A stretch of 64,000 nucleotides of DNA, taken from positions 105,694 through 169,693 of the forward strand of contig NZ_JBAKFX010000002.1 in NCBI RefSeq assembly GCF_037577855.1, in the 5' to 3' direction. Positions 18,280 to 27,480 of this stretch are shown here, in pieces. The position numbers and the translations under genes were made by a program. The stretch comes from Dethiothermospora halolimnae (GTDB lineage Bacteria > Bacillota > Clostridia > Tissierellales > VENL01). The notes below the pieces were generated by a model. It was given only the letters and a program-made list of their open reading frames with translations, did no database searches and was not told the DNA's origin. Within the stretch, counting starts at the first letter, position 1; each line of letters opens with the position of its first letter.

Positions 18280-19411
18280 ATCCACCAAAGGCATCCTTCA
18301 TCTTATTAAAGAATCCTTTTTTATTTCCTGCAGCATCTTCTCCAGAAGCCTTAGCAAATTCTTTTAATATTTCCTTCTGTTTATCATCAAGTTTTGTAGG
18401 AACTTGAACCTTAACCTTTACATATTGATCCCCTCTACCATAACCTCTAATATGGGGGATCCCTTTACCTTTAAGTCTAAATACTGTTTCTGACTGGGTA
18501 CCTTCTGGTATCTTATACTTCACTTTTCCATCTAGTGTGGGTACTTGGACCTCTGCTCCTAGGGCAGCCTGAGCAAAACTTATTGGATACTCACAGATAA
18601 CGTTAGTCCCGTCTCTTTCAAATATTTCATGGGGAGCCACTTCAATATATACATACAGATCTCCTCTAGGGCCTCCCTTTTCTCCAGGTTCTCCTTCTCC
18701 CCTTAAAGGTATTACAGAGCCATTATCTACCCCTGCAGGAATTTTAATATTTAAAGTTTTAGTTCGTCTCTCTTTACCGCTACCATGACACTTTGTACAT
18801 GGTTCATCTATTATTTCTCCCATTCCATCACATTTGTCACAGGTTCCAACCCTTACAAATTGACCAAATGGTGTTTGCTGTGCATATTTTACTTCACCGG
18901 AACCACTACATTTATCACAGGTTTTTTTAGAGCTTCCTGGTTTGGCACCGGAACCATTACATTTAGAACAATCCTCAGTACGTTCTATTTTTATTTCCTT
19001 GTCAACACCGAAGGCAGCATCCTCAAACTTAATTTTTACTTTATATTTTAAATCAGCACCTTTTTTAGGACCTGATCTTCTTTTATTACCTGAAAATCCT
19101 CCCCCAAACATATCAAAGATATCATCAAAAATATCACCGAAACCTCCGCCAAATCCTTGGCCGCCGAAGCCTCCTCCTTGTTGTCCATCCATTCCTGCGT
19201 GTCCGAATCTATCATATCTACTTCTTTTTTGTTCATCACTCAGAACTTCATATGCTTCATTAGCTTCTTTAAATTTTTGTTCGGCTTCTTTGTTATCAGG
19301 GTTTAAATCGGGATGGTATTTCTTGGCAAGCTTTCTATATGCTTTTCTTATCTCATCTTTACTGGCACCTTTGTCAACACCAAGTATTTCATAATAATCT
19401 CTTTTACTCAC
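18278..19411 (-). CDS. dnaJ: Chaperone DnaJ (Hsp40)
   Basis: Co-chaperone that delivers substrates to DnaK and stimulates its ATPase. From the chosen GTG start it is 377 residues (VSKRDYYEILG). J domain (1-70) with HPD, Gly/Phe-rich linker (about 75-120), four zinc-binding CxxCxGxG repeats (CSKCNGSG, CDKCSGSG, CDKCDGMG, CTKCHGSG), then the C-terminal substrate-binding domains. An upstream in-frame TTG at 19429 is less likely because AAAGGTGGTGAAAAG fits the GTG as ribosome binding site. Last gene of the CIRCE-controlled operon. Confidence 0.97.
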   Translation of the reverse strand: MSKRDYYEILGVDKGASKDEIRKAYRKLAKKYHPDLNPDNKEAEQKFKEANEAYEVLSDEQKRSRYDRFGHAGMDGQQGGGFGGQGFGGGFGDIFDDIFDMFGGGFSGNKRRSGPKKGADLKYKVKIKFEDAAFGVDKEIKIERTEDCSKCNGSGAKPGSSKKTCDKCSGSGEVKYAQQTPFGQFVRVGTCDKCDGMGEIIDEPCTKCHGSGKERRTKTLNIKIPAGVDNGSVIPLRGEGEPGEKGGPRGDLYVYIEVAPHEIFERDGTNVICEYPISFAQAALGAEVQVPTLDGKVKYKIPEGTQSETVFRLKGKGIPHIRGYGRGDQYVKVKVQVPTKLDDKQKEILKEFAKASGEDAAGNKKGFFNKMKDAFGG

Positions 19412-19481
19412 CTTTTCACCACCTTTCAATCATTTCATATATCTTCCCTGTATAAAACTATCATAAAAATAACCAAAAATC

Positions 19482-19508
19482 AAAGCTAAATCCAAAGGAT
19501 TTAGCTTT
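19482..19508 (-). terminator. Hairpin between dnaK and dnaJ
   Basis: Arms AAAGCTAAATCC and GGATTTAGCTTT with a 3-base loop, followed by GATTTTTGG on the minus strand. Could be a partial terminator or processing hairpin that lowers dnaJ relative to dnaK; the U-run is weak. Confidence 0.55.
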
Positions 19509-19516
19509 GGTAAATA

Positions 19517-21361
19517 TTATTTATCTTCATCATCATCTACTACTTCATAATCGGCATCTACCACATCATCATCTTGATTTCCAGAAGGATTTCCTTCATT
19601 ACCAGCAGTGGCTTCACCTTGTTCTGCCGATTGCTGATACATTTTTTGTGATAATGTATGGAATTCATTTGTCAATTCTTCTGTTTTCTTCTTGATTTCT
19701 TCTATATTATCCCCTTCATAAACTTTCTTAAGTTCATCAAGTTTAGATTGAACTTTAGCTTTTTCATCATCACTAACTTTACCTTCTAACTCTTTTAATG
19801 TTTTTTCTGTTTGATAAATCATTGACTCTGCATTATTTTTAACTTCAATAGATTCTTTTTTCTTTTTATCCTCTTCAGCAAATTTCTCTGCTTCTTTTAC
19901 CTTTTTCTCTATTTCATCATCAGATAAATTAGTTGATGCTGTAATAGTAATTTTTTGTTCTTTTCCTGTTCCTTTATCCTTTGCAGAAACATTCACTATA
20001 CCATTGGCATCTATATCAAAAGTAACTTCGATTTGTGGAACTCCCCTTGGTGCTGGTGGAATTCCTGTTAACTGGAATCTACCTAATGTAACATTATCGC
20101 CTGCCATTTCCCTCTCACCTTGAAGAACATGTATATCAACAGCCGTTTGATTGTCGGCAGCAGTCGAGAATACTTGACTCTTCTTAGTAGGTATAGTAGT
20201 ATTTCTTTCTATCAACTTAGTAAATACTCCACCTAATGTTTCTATACCTAAAGAAAGTGGCGTAACATCTAGTAATAATACATCCTTAACTTCTCCACTT
20301 AACACTCCTGCTTGGATAGCTGCTCCCAATGCAACACATTCATCAGGATTAACACCCTTGTGGGGATCTTTACCTATTAATTTTTTAACCTCTTCTTGTA
20401 CTGCTGGTATTCTAGTTGAACCTCCAACTAATATAACTTTATCTATATCTGATGGACTTAACTCAGCATCCTTTAGAGCATTTTTTGTTGGCTCTAATGT
20501 TCTCCTAACTAGGTCTGAACTTAATTCCTCAAACTTAGAACGCTTTAAGTCCATATTTAAATGCTTTGGTCCCTCTTGGGTAGCAGTAATAAACGGTAGA
20601 TTTATATTAGTTGACATTACAGTGGATAATTCCTTTTTAGCCTTTTCAGCAGCTTCTTTTAATCTCTGTAATGACATCTTATCTTTTCTTAAATCTACTC
20701 CATTTTCCTTTTTAAACTCTTCTGCTAGGTAATCTATTATAACTTGGTCAAAGTCATCTCCACCTAAATGATTATCTCCCTTAGTTGACACAACTTCAAA
20801 TACTCCATCTCCTAAGTCTAATATGGAAACATCAAATGTTCCTCCACCTAGGTCAAATACCATTATTTTTTGATGTTCTTCTTCTTTATCTAAACCATAT
20901 GCTAAAGATGCTGCAGTTGGCTCATTTATAATTCTTTTAACATTTAATCCCGCAATTTTTCCAGCATCCTTTGTAGCCTGTCTTTGACTGTCTGTAAAAT
21001 ATGCCGGTACAGTTATAACAGCATCAGTTACTTTCTCTCCTAAATAATTTTCAGCATCTGACTTAAGTTTTTGTAATATCATAGCTGAAATATCTTGAGG
21101 AGTATAATCCTTACCATCAATTACCTCTTTATGTTCAGTACCCATATGTCTCTTTATTGAACTAATTGTTTTATCGGGGTTTGTAACAGCCTGTCTTTTC
21201 GCCGTTTCTCCTACTAATCTTTCACCATCCTTAGTAAAGGCTACAATTGATGGTGTAGTTCTATTACCTTCTGCATTGGCAATTACCGTAGGTTCTCCAC
21301 CCTCCATAACTGCCACACATGAGTTTGTTGTACCTAAATCAATACCAATAATCTTACTCAT
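19517..21361 (-). CDS. dnaK: Chaperone DnaK (Hsp70)
   Basis: Hsp70 chaperone of 614 residues. ATPase domain (1-380) with IGIDLGTTNSC, VFDLGGGTFDVSIL and ILVGGSTRIP; linker VLLLDVTPLSLGIE; substrate-binding domain (about 385-500); helical lid and a tail rich in Asp/Glu/Val ending VVDDDEDK. The Gram-positive type lacks the extra insertion of proteobacterial ATPase domains, matching the length. Downstream of grpE by 20 bases. Confidence 0.98.
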   Translation of the reverse strand: MSKIIGIDLGTTNSCVAVMEGGEPTVIANAEGNRTTPSIVAFTKDGERLVGETAKRQAVTNPDKTISSIKRHMGTEHKEVIDGKDYTPQDISAMILQKLKSDAENYLGEKVTDAVITVPAYFTDSQRQATKDAGKIAGLNVKRIINEPTAASLAYGLDKEEEHQKIMVFDLGGGTFDVSILDLGDGVFEVVSTKGDNHLGGDDFDQVIIDYLAEEFKKENGVDLRKDKMSLQRLKEAAEKAKKELSTVMSTNINLPFITATQEGPKHLNMDLKRSKFEELSSDLVRRTLEPTKNALKDAELSPSDIDKVILVGGSTRIPAVQEEVKKLIGKDPHKGVNPDECVALGAAIQAGVLSGEVKDVLLLDVTPLSLGIETLGGVFTKLIERNTTIPTKKSQVFSTAADNQTAVDIHVLQGEREMAGDNVTLGRFQLTGIPPAPRGVPQIEVTFDIDANGIVNVSAKDKGTGKEQKITITASTNLSDDEIEKKVKEAEKFAEEDKKKKESIEVKNNAESMIYQTEKTLKELEGKVSDDEKAKVQSKLDELKKVYEGDNIEEIKKKTEELTNEFHTLSQKMYQQSAEQGEATAGNEGNPSGNQDDDVVDADYEVVDDDEDK

Positions 21362-21381
21362 ATATATACCTCCTTATGTAT

Positions 21382-21942
21382 TTAGTTTGATACTTTAACC
21401 ATACTTGGTCTTATTACTTTATCTTTTAACTTATAACCCTTTTGAAATACTTCTAATACTATATCTTCTTCATGATCCTCTGAGTCCTCTCTAGCCACTC
21501 CATGATGAAGATTAGGATCAAACTTTTCATTTAAAGCTTTGATTTCTTCTACACCTATGCTCTTTAATGTATTTATTAATTGGTTGTATATCATCTCTAC
21601 CCCTTGATACAATCCTTCTTTACTTTCTTTTTCTGCTGATAGAGCCCTTTCAAAGTTATCCAATACCTCTAGCTGCTTAATAACCAATTCCTCATTAGCA
21701 TAGGCATATATTTTTTCTTTCTGTTCCTCTGTTCTTCTTTTATAGTTGTTAAAGTCTGCTTGTAGTCTTAAAAACCTGTTATTTAATTGTTCTAATTCCT
21801 GTTGCATTTTCTCATACATTTCCTTATAATCTTTATCAGTATCCTTAACTTCTTCTTCCATTTCCTCTTTTACTGCATCAAGATTACTATCTACTTTTTC
21901 TTCATCCTTTATATCTACCTTTTCAGTATCATCATGTTTCAT
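21382..21942 (-). CDS. grpE: Nucleotide exchange factor GrpE
   Basis: Exchange factor and thermosensor for DnaK. 186 residues: acidic N-terminus (1-45), long coiled coil (about 38-100, EMYEKMQQELEQLNNRFLRLQ), and the C-terminal beta domain with GVEEIKALNEKFDPNLHH and the conserved KGYKLKDKVIRPSMVKV end. Between hrcA and dnaK in the heat-shock operon. Confidence 0.97.
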   Translation of the reverse strand: MKHDDTEKVDIKDEEKVDSNLDAVKEEMEEEVKDTDKDYKEMYEKMQQELEQLNNRFLRLQADFNNYKRRTEEQKEKIYAYANEELVIKQLEVLDNFERALSAEKESKEGLYQGVEMIYNQLINTLKSIGVEEIKALNEKFDPNLHHGVAREDSEDHEEDIVLEVFQKGYKLKDKVIRPSMVKVSN

Positions 21943-22013
21943 AATATCACCTCACTCATTTAAACTCAGAAGCAATTACCAACATTATATAGGTGCAAGA
22001 TTATATCTCACAC

Positions 22014-23048
22014 CTATTTGGTAAAGTTATCTGTTATTATATCACCTAAATCCATTGCTATAGATTTAACAGTGGATATTACCTTTGAATATTCCATACG
22101 AGTTGGACCTATCACACCAATTTTACCTATGGTTTTACCATTTACTCTATATGTAGCTGTTATCAAGCTACATTCTTTTATTTCATCATAACAGTTTTCT
22201 TTACCTATCTTTATTTGAATATCATCAAAACCATCATTTAAAAGTATATCCAATAAGGATGATTTATTTTCAATAAAAGAAATAAAGGATTTTGCCTTGG
22301 ATATATTATTATATTCAGGGAAATTAAATATGTTAGTAACACCTTCTGAATATATGGTTTCTTTCTTTATATTGTCCAATGATTGGTTTACCAATGGAAT
22401 CAAACTTTCAATGGTTCTTTTATAGTTATACATCTCTTTAATTAGTCCAGACTCTACCTCTTTATAAAGACTTTCTATAGGTTTGCCCTTTAGTTTTTGA
22501 TTAAGATATTTAGAAATTCTAGTAAGTTGATTTTCTGATAGATTTTCCTCTACCCTTAACATAGTATTTTTAACTACATCAGACTCGTTAACTATGACTA
22601 CTAAAACCCTAAAATCATCAATGGGTATTAGCTCTATTCGCTTTAACTTGCTTTGCTTTACTTGAGGTGCTATAGCAAGGGACGTATAGTTAGTAACCTT
22701 CGACAAAATCTTAGCAGCATTTTGAAGAACCTTATCTACTTCATTGATTTCTGTTAATAAATCTTTCTTAATATCTTTTCTTTTTTTCAATACTATTTCA
22801 CTTGATTTCATTAGGTTGTCAACATATAACCTATATGCTTTGTCAGAGGGTATTCTTCCTGCCGATGTATAAGGTTGCAATAGAAATCCTAGATCTTCTA
22901 AATCTGACATTTCATTTCTTATAGTAGCGGAACTTACCCCCAAGTTATATTTTTTTGATACAGTTCTTGAACCTATAGGTTCAGCACTGGTTATATAACT
23001 ATGGATGACTGCTTGTAAAACCTTTAATTTCCTATCATCAAGCTTCAT
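22014..23048 (-). CDS. hrcA: Heat-inducible repressor HrcA
   Basis: Repressor that binds CIRCE and needs GroEL for activity. 344 residues from the ATG at 23048 (MKLDDRKLKVL). Winged-helix DNA-binding domain (about 1-75, TVSKKYNLGVSSATIRNEM), inserted dimerization domain, and C-terminal GAF-like domain with IGKIGVIGPTRMEYSKVI. The upstream in-frame ATG at 23081 is rejected since its 11 extra residues are unlike HrcA and the inner start follows GGGGTGATAAC. First gene of the operon, with a CIRCE directly upstream, so it represses itself and grpE-dnaK-dnaJ. Confidence 0.97.
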   Translation of the reverse strand: MKLDDRKLKVLQAVIHSYITSAEPIGSRTVSKKYNLGVSSATIRNEMSDLEDLGFLLQPYTSAGRIPSDKAYRLYVDNLMKSSEIVLKKRKDIKKDLLTEINEVDKVLQNAAKILSKVTNYTSLAIAPQVKQSKLKRIELIPIDDFRVLVVIVNESDVVKNTMLRVEENLSENQLTRISKYLNQKLKGKPIESLYKEVESGLIKEMYNYKRTIESLIPLVNQSLDNIKKETIYSEGVTNIFNFPEYNNISKAKSFISFIENKSSLLDILLNDGFDDIQIKIGKENCYDEIKECSLITATYRVNGKTIGKIGVIGPTRMEYSKVISTVKSIAMDLGDIITDNFTK

Positions 23049-23106
23049 GTTATCACCCCAGATAATTACAGGAATTAACACTTACAATAACTTAACTTTG
23101 TTTTTA

Positions 23107-23133
23107 TTAGCACTCTTGTATGTCGAGTGCTAA
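23107..23133 (-). promoter_or_regulatory. CIRCE operator
   Basis: Perfect inverted repeat TTAGCACTC, 9-base spacer, GAGTGCTAA, identical to the CIRCE consensus. It lies 58 bases before the hrcA start and just downstream of the -10 element, where HrcA binding blocks transcription. Confidence 0.97.
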
Positions 23134-23146
23134 TGTTTATGTCTTT

Positions 23147-23175
23147 AAATTATCACTGATATTCTATTTTGTCAA
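23147..23175 (-). promoter_or_regulatory. Sigma-A-type promoter of hrcA operon
   Basis: Minus-strand -35 TTGACA (23170-23175), 17-base spacer, -10 TAATTT (23147-23152). CIRCE begins 13 bases further downstream. Confidence 0.85.
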
Positions 23176-23216
23176 TACCTTTTTCAAAAAAGTTCTTTTA
23201 TTTTATAATTATACTT

Positions 23217-24350
23217 TTACATAAACTCTACAAATACTCTATTACTTAAATCTAACCCTTTTCTAGTAAGTTTAATATTCTTGTTATTAACTTTTATTAA
23301 TTTCTGGTTCTCTAATTTTTCGATCTCTTTTGACCATATTTCTTCTAAGTCTTTATTAAATATTTTTTTAAATTCCTCTTTATTAACTCCATTTATAAGT
23401 CTTAATCCCAATATCATATACTCTGATCTTTTTACATCAGTGCTTATATACTCTTGTTCACAAATGGGAAATTGATTATTGTCTATAGAGTTAAAATATT
23501 TTTCAAAGTCAATGTGGTTTCCATATCTCTTATCAAAAATATTGGAATGGGCTGATAAGCCCACACCCACATAGGGTTTAAGCTGCCAATAAAAGAGATT
23601 ATGGGTACATTGATAATCTTCCTTGGAAAAATTAGATATTTCATAATGTTTATATCCATTTTTTTCTAAAAAATCTATAGCTTTATGATACATATCCCTT
23701 TCATCCTCCTCATTTGGAAGATTTAGCTTTCCCTTCTCATATTGATGATAGAAGGGAGTGTTTTCTTCTAGTTTCATACTGTAAAAGGAAATATGCTCTA
23801 CACCTAATTCAACTACTTCCTCTAAGGTTTTCAAAACATCATCTATAGTTTGATCTGGCAAGTTAAACATAATATCAACATTTATATTATTATATCCATA
23901 TTTTCTGATTAAACTATATGTTTTTATAAAGTCTTCCTTTGTATGAATTCTACCTATTTTTTTAAGTAACTTATTATCCATTGACTGAAGCCCTAGACTT
24001 ATTCTATTTATTCCTATGGCTCTATAAACTTTGAGCTTATCTTCGGTTATAGTCTTTGGGTTAGCCTCTATAGTTATTTCTGATAGAAAGTTAGTATTAA
24101 ATTTATTATTAATATAATCTAATACATCTTTAATGTATTCAGGATTTATTATCGATGGTGTTCCACCACCTATGAATATGGTTTTTATAGAATAATCATT
24201 TAACTTTTCTATATACATATCTAGTTCTTTTTTTAAATATTTTATATATTTGTCGACTAAATATTCTTTGTCTGCATAGGAGCTAAAGTCACAATAATAA
24301 CATTTGCTTTGACAGAAGGGAATGTGTATATATAGAGCTATTTCTTTCAT
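23217..24350 (-). CDS. hemW: HemW, radical SAM heme chaperone
   Basis: 377-residue radical SAM protein formerly annotated as oxygen-independent coproporphyrinogen oxidase. Cluster motif C13-QSK-C17-YY-C20 at the N-terminus; GGGTPS SAM motif near 62-67; the HemW C-terminal domain ends VFVEFM. HemN-specific extra N-terminal region is absent, which favours HemW, a heme-trafficking protein. Between lepA and hrcA as in Bacillus. Confidence 0.94.
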   Translation of the reverse strand: MKEIALYIHIPFCQSKCYYCDFSSYADKEYLVDKYIKYLKKELDMYIEKLNDYSIKTIFIGGGTPSIINPEYIKDVLDYINNKFNTNFLSEITIEANPKTITEDKLKVYRAIGINRISLGLQSMDNKLLKKIGRIHTKEDFIKTYSLIRKYGYNNINVDIMFNLPDQTIDDVLKTLEEVVELGVEHISFYSMKLEENTPFYHQYEKGKLNLPNEEDERDMYHKAIDFLEKNGYKHYEISNFSKEDYQCTHNLFYWQLKPYVGVGLSAHSNIFDKRYGNHIDFEKYFNSIDNNQFPICEQEYISTDVKRSEYMILGLRLINGVNKEEFKKIFNKDLEEIWSKEIEKLENQKLIKVNNKNIKLTRKGLDLSNRVFVEFM

Positions 24351-24359
24351 TATAATTCA

Positions 24360-24476
24360 CCTCATTTATTTTAAATAATAAATAATAAAGAATAGAGAAT
24401 AGTTATGGTTATTTTACTCACTATGGTCGTAAAATTTCATTAATAGAACAAAGGCACCGTCGGTGCTTCTTTGTTC
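24360..24476. repeat. Compound palindromic repeat block with 31-nt element copy 2
   Basis: The gap between hemW and lepA holds AATAAATAATAAAGAATA (also present inverted near 36668-36703), then a hairpin ATTTTAC...GTAAAAT (24413-24437) like one in the element at 28928-29035, then the GAACAAA...TTTGTTC palindrome (24446-24476). The parts recur in different combinations elsewhere in the window. Confidence 0.65.
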
Positions 24477-24509
24477 AGTGCAAAGAGCAAGCATAATATC
24501 ATTATGCAA

Positions 24510-24538
24510 AAATAAAAGCAGCTAGGCTGCTTTTATTT
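24510..24538 (-). terminator. Intrinsic terminator after lepA
   Basis: Arms AAATAAAAGCAGC and GCTGCTTTTATTT with a 3-base loop followed by T-rich sequence on the minus strand. Confidence 0.85.
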
Positions 24539-26347
24539 GTCATCGTCAAATTTTAGTACTGCAAGGAAGGCCTCTTGGGGAACCTCCACGTTACCAACTT
24601 GTCTCATTCTTCTTTTACCCTCTTTTTGTTTTTCAAGTAATTTTTTCTTTCTTGAAATATCTCCACCATAACATTTTGCCAACACATCTTTTCTAAGGGC
24701 TCTAACAGTTTCCCTTGCTATTACCTTAGAACCTATACTAGCCTGAATTGGTACGGCAAACATATGTCTTGGTATAATTTTCTTTAATTTTTCAACTATC
24801 ATTCTTGCCCTCTCATAAGCCTTATCTCTATGAACTATTAGGGAGAAGGCATCTACCAATTCTTTATTAATTAATATATCCATTTTTACTAAATCCGATT
24901 GTTTATATCCTTTTAATTCATAATCAAGGGATGCATAACCCCTAGTTTTTGATTTCAATGCATCAAAAAAGTCATATATAACTTCATTTAAAGGCATTTC
25001 ATAATGCATAGATACCCTAGTTTCCTCAAGGTATTCCATGTTCTTAAAAGTTCCCCTTTTATCTTGGCACAGTTCCATTATAGGACCAACATAATCAGTG
25101 GGTGACATAATACTTACATCAACTATAGGTTCTTCCATATATTCTATCTCCGACTGTTCTGGTAAGTTTGTTGGGTTTTGTATCTCTACCATTTCCCCAT
25201 CATTTTTCTTAACTTTATAAACAACACTAGGTGCTGTGGTTACAATATTTAAACCAAACTCCCTTTCCAGTCTTTCTTGAATAATCTCCATATGCAAAAG
25301 ACCTAAAAATCCACATCTGTAACCGAAACCTAAAGCAACCGATGACTCAGCTTCAAAGGTTAAGGCTGCATCATTTACATGTAACTTTTCAAGGGCATCC
25401 CTTACATTGTTATACTCTTCCCCCTCAGCTGGATATATACCACAATACACCATGGAAGTAACTTCCTTATATCCTGGAAGAGGTTTATTTGTGGGGTTTT
25501 TAGCATCAGTTATAGTATCCCCAACAGTTGCATCCCTTACATCCTTCATACTAGCCGATACATAACCAACGTCTCCAGAGGATAACTTGTCTATTGGAAC
25601 TTGGTTCGGTGCTAATATTCCTACCTCTGTTACTTCAAATTCTTTACCTGTGGACATCATTTTTATTTTCATACCAGGTTCTACAGAACCCTCCATAACC
25701 CTTATATAAGCAATAACACCTTTATATGTGTCGTAATAAGAGTCAAATATAAGGGCTTTTAATGGTTCTTCTTTATCTCCACCTGGAGCAGGAACTTTAG
25801 CTACTATGCTCTTTAGTACTTCTTCTATATTTATACCATTTTTAGCAGATATCAAGGGTGCATCGGAGCAATCTAAACCAATAACATCCTCTACCTCTTT
25901 TTTCACTTCCTCAGGCCTAGCTCCAGGTAAATCTATTTTATTAATAACTGGAATTATTTCCAAGTCCTGTTCTAAAGCTAAATATACATTAGCAAGGGTT
26001 TGAGCCTCAACTCCCTGAGCTGCATCAACTACTAATATAGCTCCTTCACATGCAGCTAAACTCCTTGAAACCTCATAATTAAAGTCAACATGTCCTGGGG
26101 TATCGATAAGATTTAATATGTATTCTTCCCCATCATCAGATTTATATATTAATCTAATAGTTTGTAACTTTATTGTTATTCCTCTCTCTCTCTCTAAGTC
26201 CATATTATCTAAAACTTGCTCTTTCATCTCTCTTTCAGTTAATAAACCAGTTTTTTGAATCAATCTATCTGCTAGTGTCGATTTTCCATGGTCTATATGA
26301 GCAATTATCGAAAAATTTCTAACTCTATCTTGTCTATTTTTAGCCAT
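24533..26347 (-). CDS. lepA: Elongation factor 4 (LepA)
   Basis: Translational GTPase that back-translocates or rescues stalled ribosomes and assists initiation. 604 residues from the ATG at 26347. GTPase domain with AHIDHGKST and DTPGH; domains II, III and V as in EF-G; and the LepA-specific C-terminal domain (about 485-600) with AKCYGGDISRKKKLLEKQ. The 19 upstream in-frame codons are rejected because GAGGAGG is spaced correctly to the inner ATG. Upstream lies the yqxA-position gene. Confidence 0.97.
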   Translation of the reverse strand: MAKNRQDRVRNFSIIAHIDHGKSTLADRLIQKTGLLTEREMKEQVLDNMDLERERGITIKLQTIRLIYKSDDGEEYILNLIDTPGHVDFNYEVSRSLAACEGAILVVDAAQGVEAQTLANVYLALEQDLEIIPVINKIDLPGARPEEVKKEVEDVIGLDCSDAPLISAKNGINIEEVLKSIVAKVPAPGGDKEEPLKALIFDSYYDTYKGVIAYIRVMEGSVEPGMKIKMMSTGKEFEVTEVGILAPNQVPIDKLSSGDVGYVSASMKDVRDATVGDTITDAKNPTNKPLPGYKEVTSMVYCGIYPAEGEEYNNVRDALEKLHVNDAALTFEAESSVALGFGYRCGFLGLLHMEIIQERLEREFGLNIVTTAPSVVYKVKKNDGEMVEIQNPTNLPEQSEIEYMEEPIVDVSIMSPTDYVGPIMELCQDKRGTFKNMEYLEETRVSMHYEMPLNEVIYDFFDALKSKTRGYASLDYELKGYKQSDLVKMDILINKELVDAFSLIVHRDKAYERARMIVEKLKKIIPRHMFAVPIQASIGSKVIARETVRALRKDVLAKCYGGDISRKKKLLEKQKEGKRRMRQVGNVEVPQEAFLAVLKFDDDK

Positions 26348-26449
26348 ATTTTTCCTCCTCATGAATTGGAAGTAGTCCTTAACAATTATAACACAACTAT
26401 ACAATTGATAAAAGATATATGGATAGGTATTCTAATATATATTAAAATA

Positions 26450-26464
26450 CCGGGCAAAGCCCGG
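26450..26464 (-). terminator. Intrinsic terminator before lepA
   Basis: Minus-strand CCGGGC-TTT-GCCCGG followed by TATTTTAAT. It directly follows the stop of the 109-residue gene. Confidence 0.75.
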
Positions 26465-26466
26465 AT

Positions 26467-26793
26467 TTAGTCTTTTAATAAATTATCAATTACCGATTGA
26501 ATATCTAATATAATATCATTGACCTTTACTCTAATGTTGTTAACCATATTATCTATAGCTTCTTTTTTTATATCATAATCACTACCCATAATATGAACTG
26601 TATAGATGTCATTATTATTGCTATAATCAAAAACCTTTTTATCCTCAACACACATAAGCTTCCTGAAGTTACAGTCTACTGTATATAATCCTAAAAGGAA
26701 AAAAGTAAATAAAACTACTATCGATAATCGTTTTATCCTTTTTCTTCTTTTTTCATATTTCTTTTCTTTATATTTTTTTAATCGCGCACCCAT
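26467..26793 (-). CDS. Unknown membrane-anchored protein (position of yqxA)
   Basis: 109 residues from the chosen ATG at 26793 (MGARLKKYK). A basic start (KKYKEKKYEKRRKRIKR) precedes one membrane segment (about 24-42, LSIVVLFTFFLLGLYTVDC), then an external part with Asp/Ile/Val-rich sequence. The gene lies between lepB and lepA, where Bacillus carries yqxA between spoIIP and lepA, so it may be its functional counterpart, but the sequence gives no proof. GGTGATG upstream supports the inner start; an ATG at 26820 is open but has no ribosome binding site. Confidence 0.7.
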   Translation of the reverse strand: MGARLKKYKEKKYEKRRKRIKRLSIVVLFTFFLLGLYTVDCNFRKLMCVEDKKVFDYSNNNDIYTVHIMGSDYDIKKEAIDNMVNNIRVKVNDIILDIQSVIDNLLKD

Positions 26794-26862
26794 AAACATC
26801 ACCATACTTATTATTGCCAATTCTAAATGTTTATATAAGTATAGTAATTTAATAAATATCCT

Positions 26863-27393
26863 TTATTTATATAGATTGCCAAAATCGTCATTAAAGGGAA
26901 AATATCTAAATATAGCTTTACCTTTAATAGAAGACACAGGAATAAAACCTAAGTGTCTACTGTCTTTACTAGCACCTTTGCTACGATTGTCACCAAGAAC
27001 AAAAACATGTCCATCGGGTATCTTCCAATGGCTTCTACCGTAGGTGTTCGTATAAGTATCTCCTGTTAAATAGTCTTCTTTTAATATTTTACCGTTTAGA
27101 TACACCTTACCATCATATATCTCTACCCTATCTCCAGCTATACCTATGACCCTTTTTATATAATCCTTTTCAGGATCGTCCGGTGCCTTCAGCACCACTA
27201 TATCCCCTCTGTCAGGTTCTCCAAAACGATAGCCTATCTTATTAGTAAATAACCTATCCTTATCATGGAGAGTGGGATACATTGAATACCCTAATACATA
27301 GGTGGTATTAAATACAAAAGCTTTAATTATCACTGCTATTATAACCGCTATTGCTATACTTTTTAACCACTCAAATATTTCTTTCTTCTTCAT
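26863..27393 (-). CDS. lepB: Signal peptidase I
   Basis: Type I signal peptidase that cleaves Sec and Tat signal peptides. 176 residues, typical of the short Gram-positive form. One N-terminal membrane anchor (about 10-30), catalytic Ser37 in GYSMYPTL, catalytic Lys80 in KDYIKRVIG, and box E HVFVLGDNRSKGASKDSR. Inserted between spoIIP and the yqxA-position gene, where Bacillus has none. Confidence 0.96.
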   Translation of the reverse strand: MKKKEIFEWLKSIAIAVIIAVIIKAFVFNTTYVLGYSMYPTLHDKDRLFTNKIGYRFGEPDRGDIVVLKAPDDPEKDYIKRVIGIAGDRVEIYDGKVYLNGKILKEDYLTGDTYTNTYGRSHWKIPDGHVFVLGDNRSKGASKDSRHLGFIPVSSIKGKAIFRYFPFNDDFGNLYK

Positions 27394-27453
27394 TTTTATC
27401 GCCCCTTCAAATGGTGAAACTAATCAATATTATATCATTTATCCTTTTAAAAA

Positions 27454-27480
27454 AAAAGGGATTATATACTAATCCCTTTT
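27454..27480 (-). terminator. Intrinsic terminator after spoIIP
   Basis: Arms AAAAGGGATTA and TAATCCCTTTT with a long U-run on the minus strand; the spoIIP stop lies in the hairpin. Confidence 0.85.

Noticed and set aside
18942..19394. Long plus-strand open frame opposite dnaJ and similar ones opposite dnaK, hrcA and others.
   Set aside because: Shadow frames of strongly conserved genes; no ribosome binding site and unnatural composition (Ser/Pro/Leu-rich).
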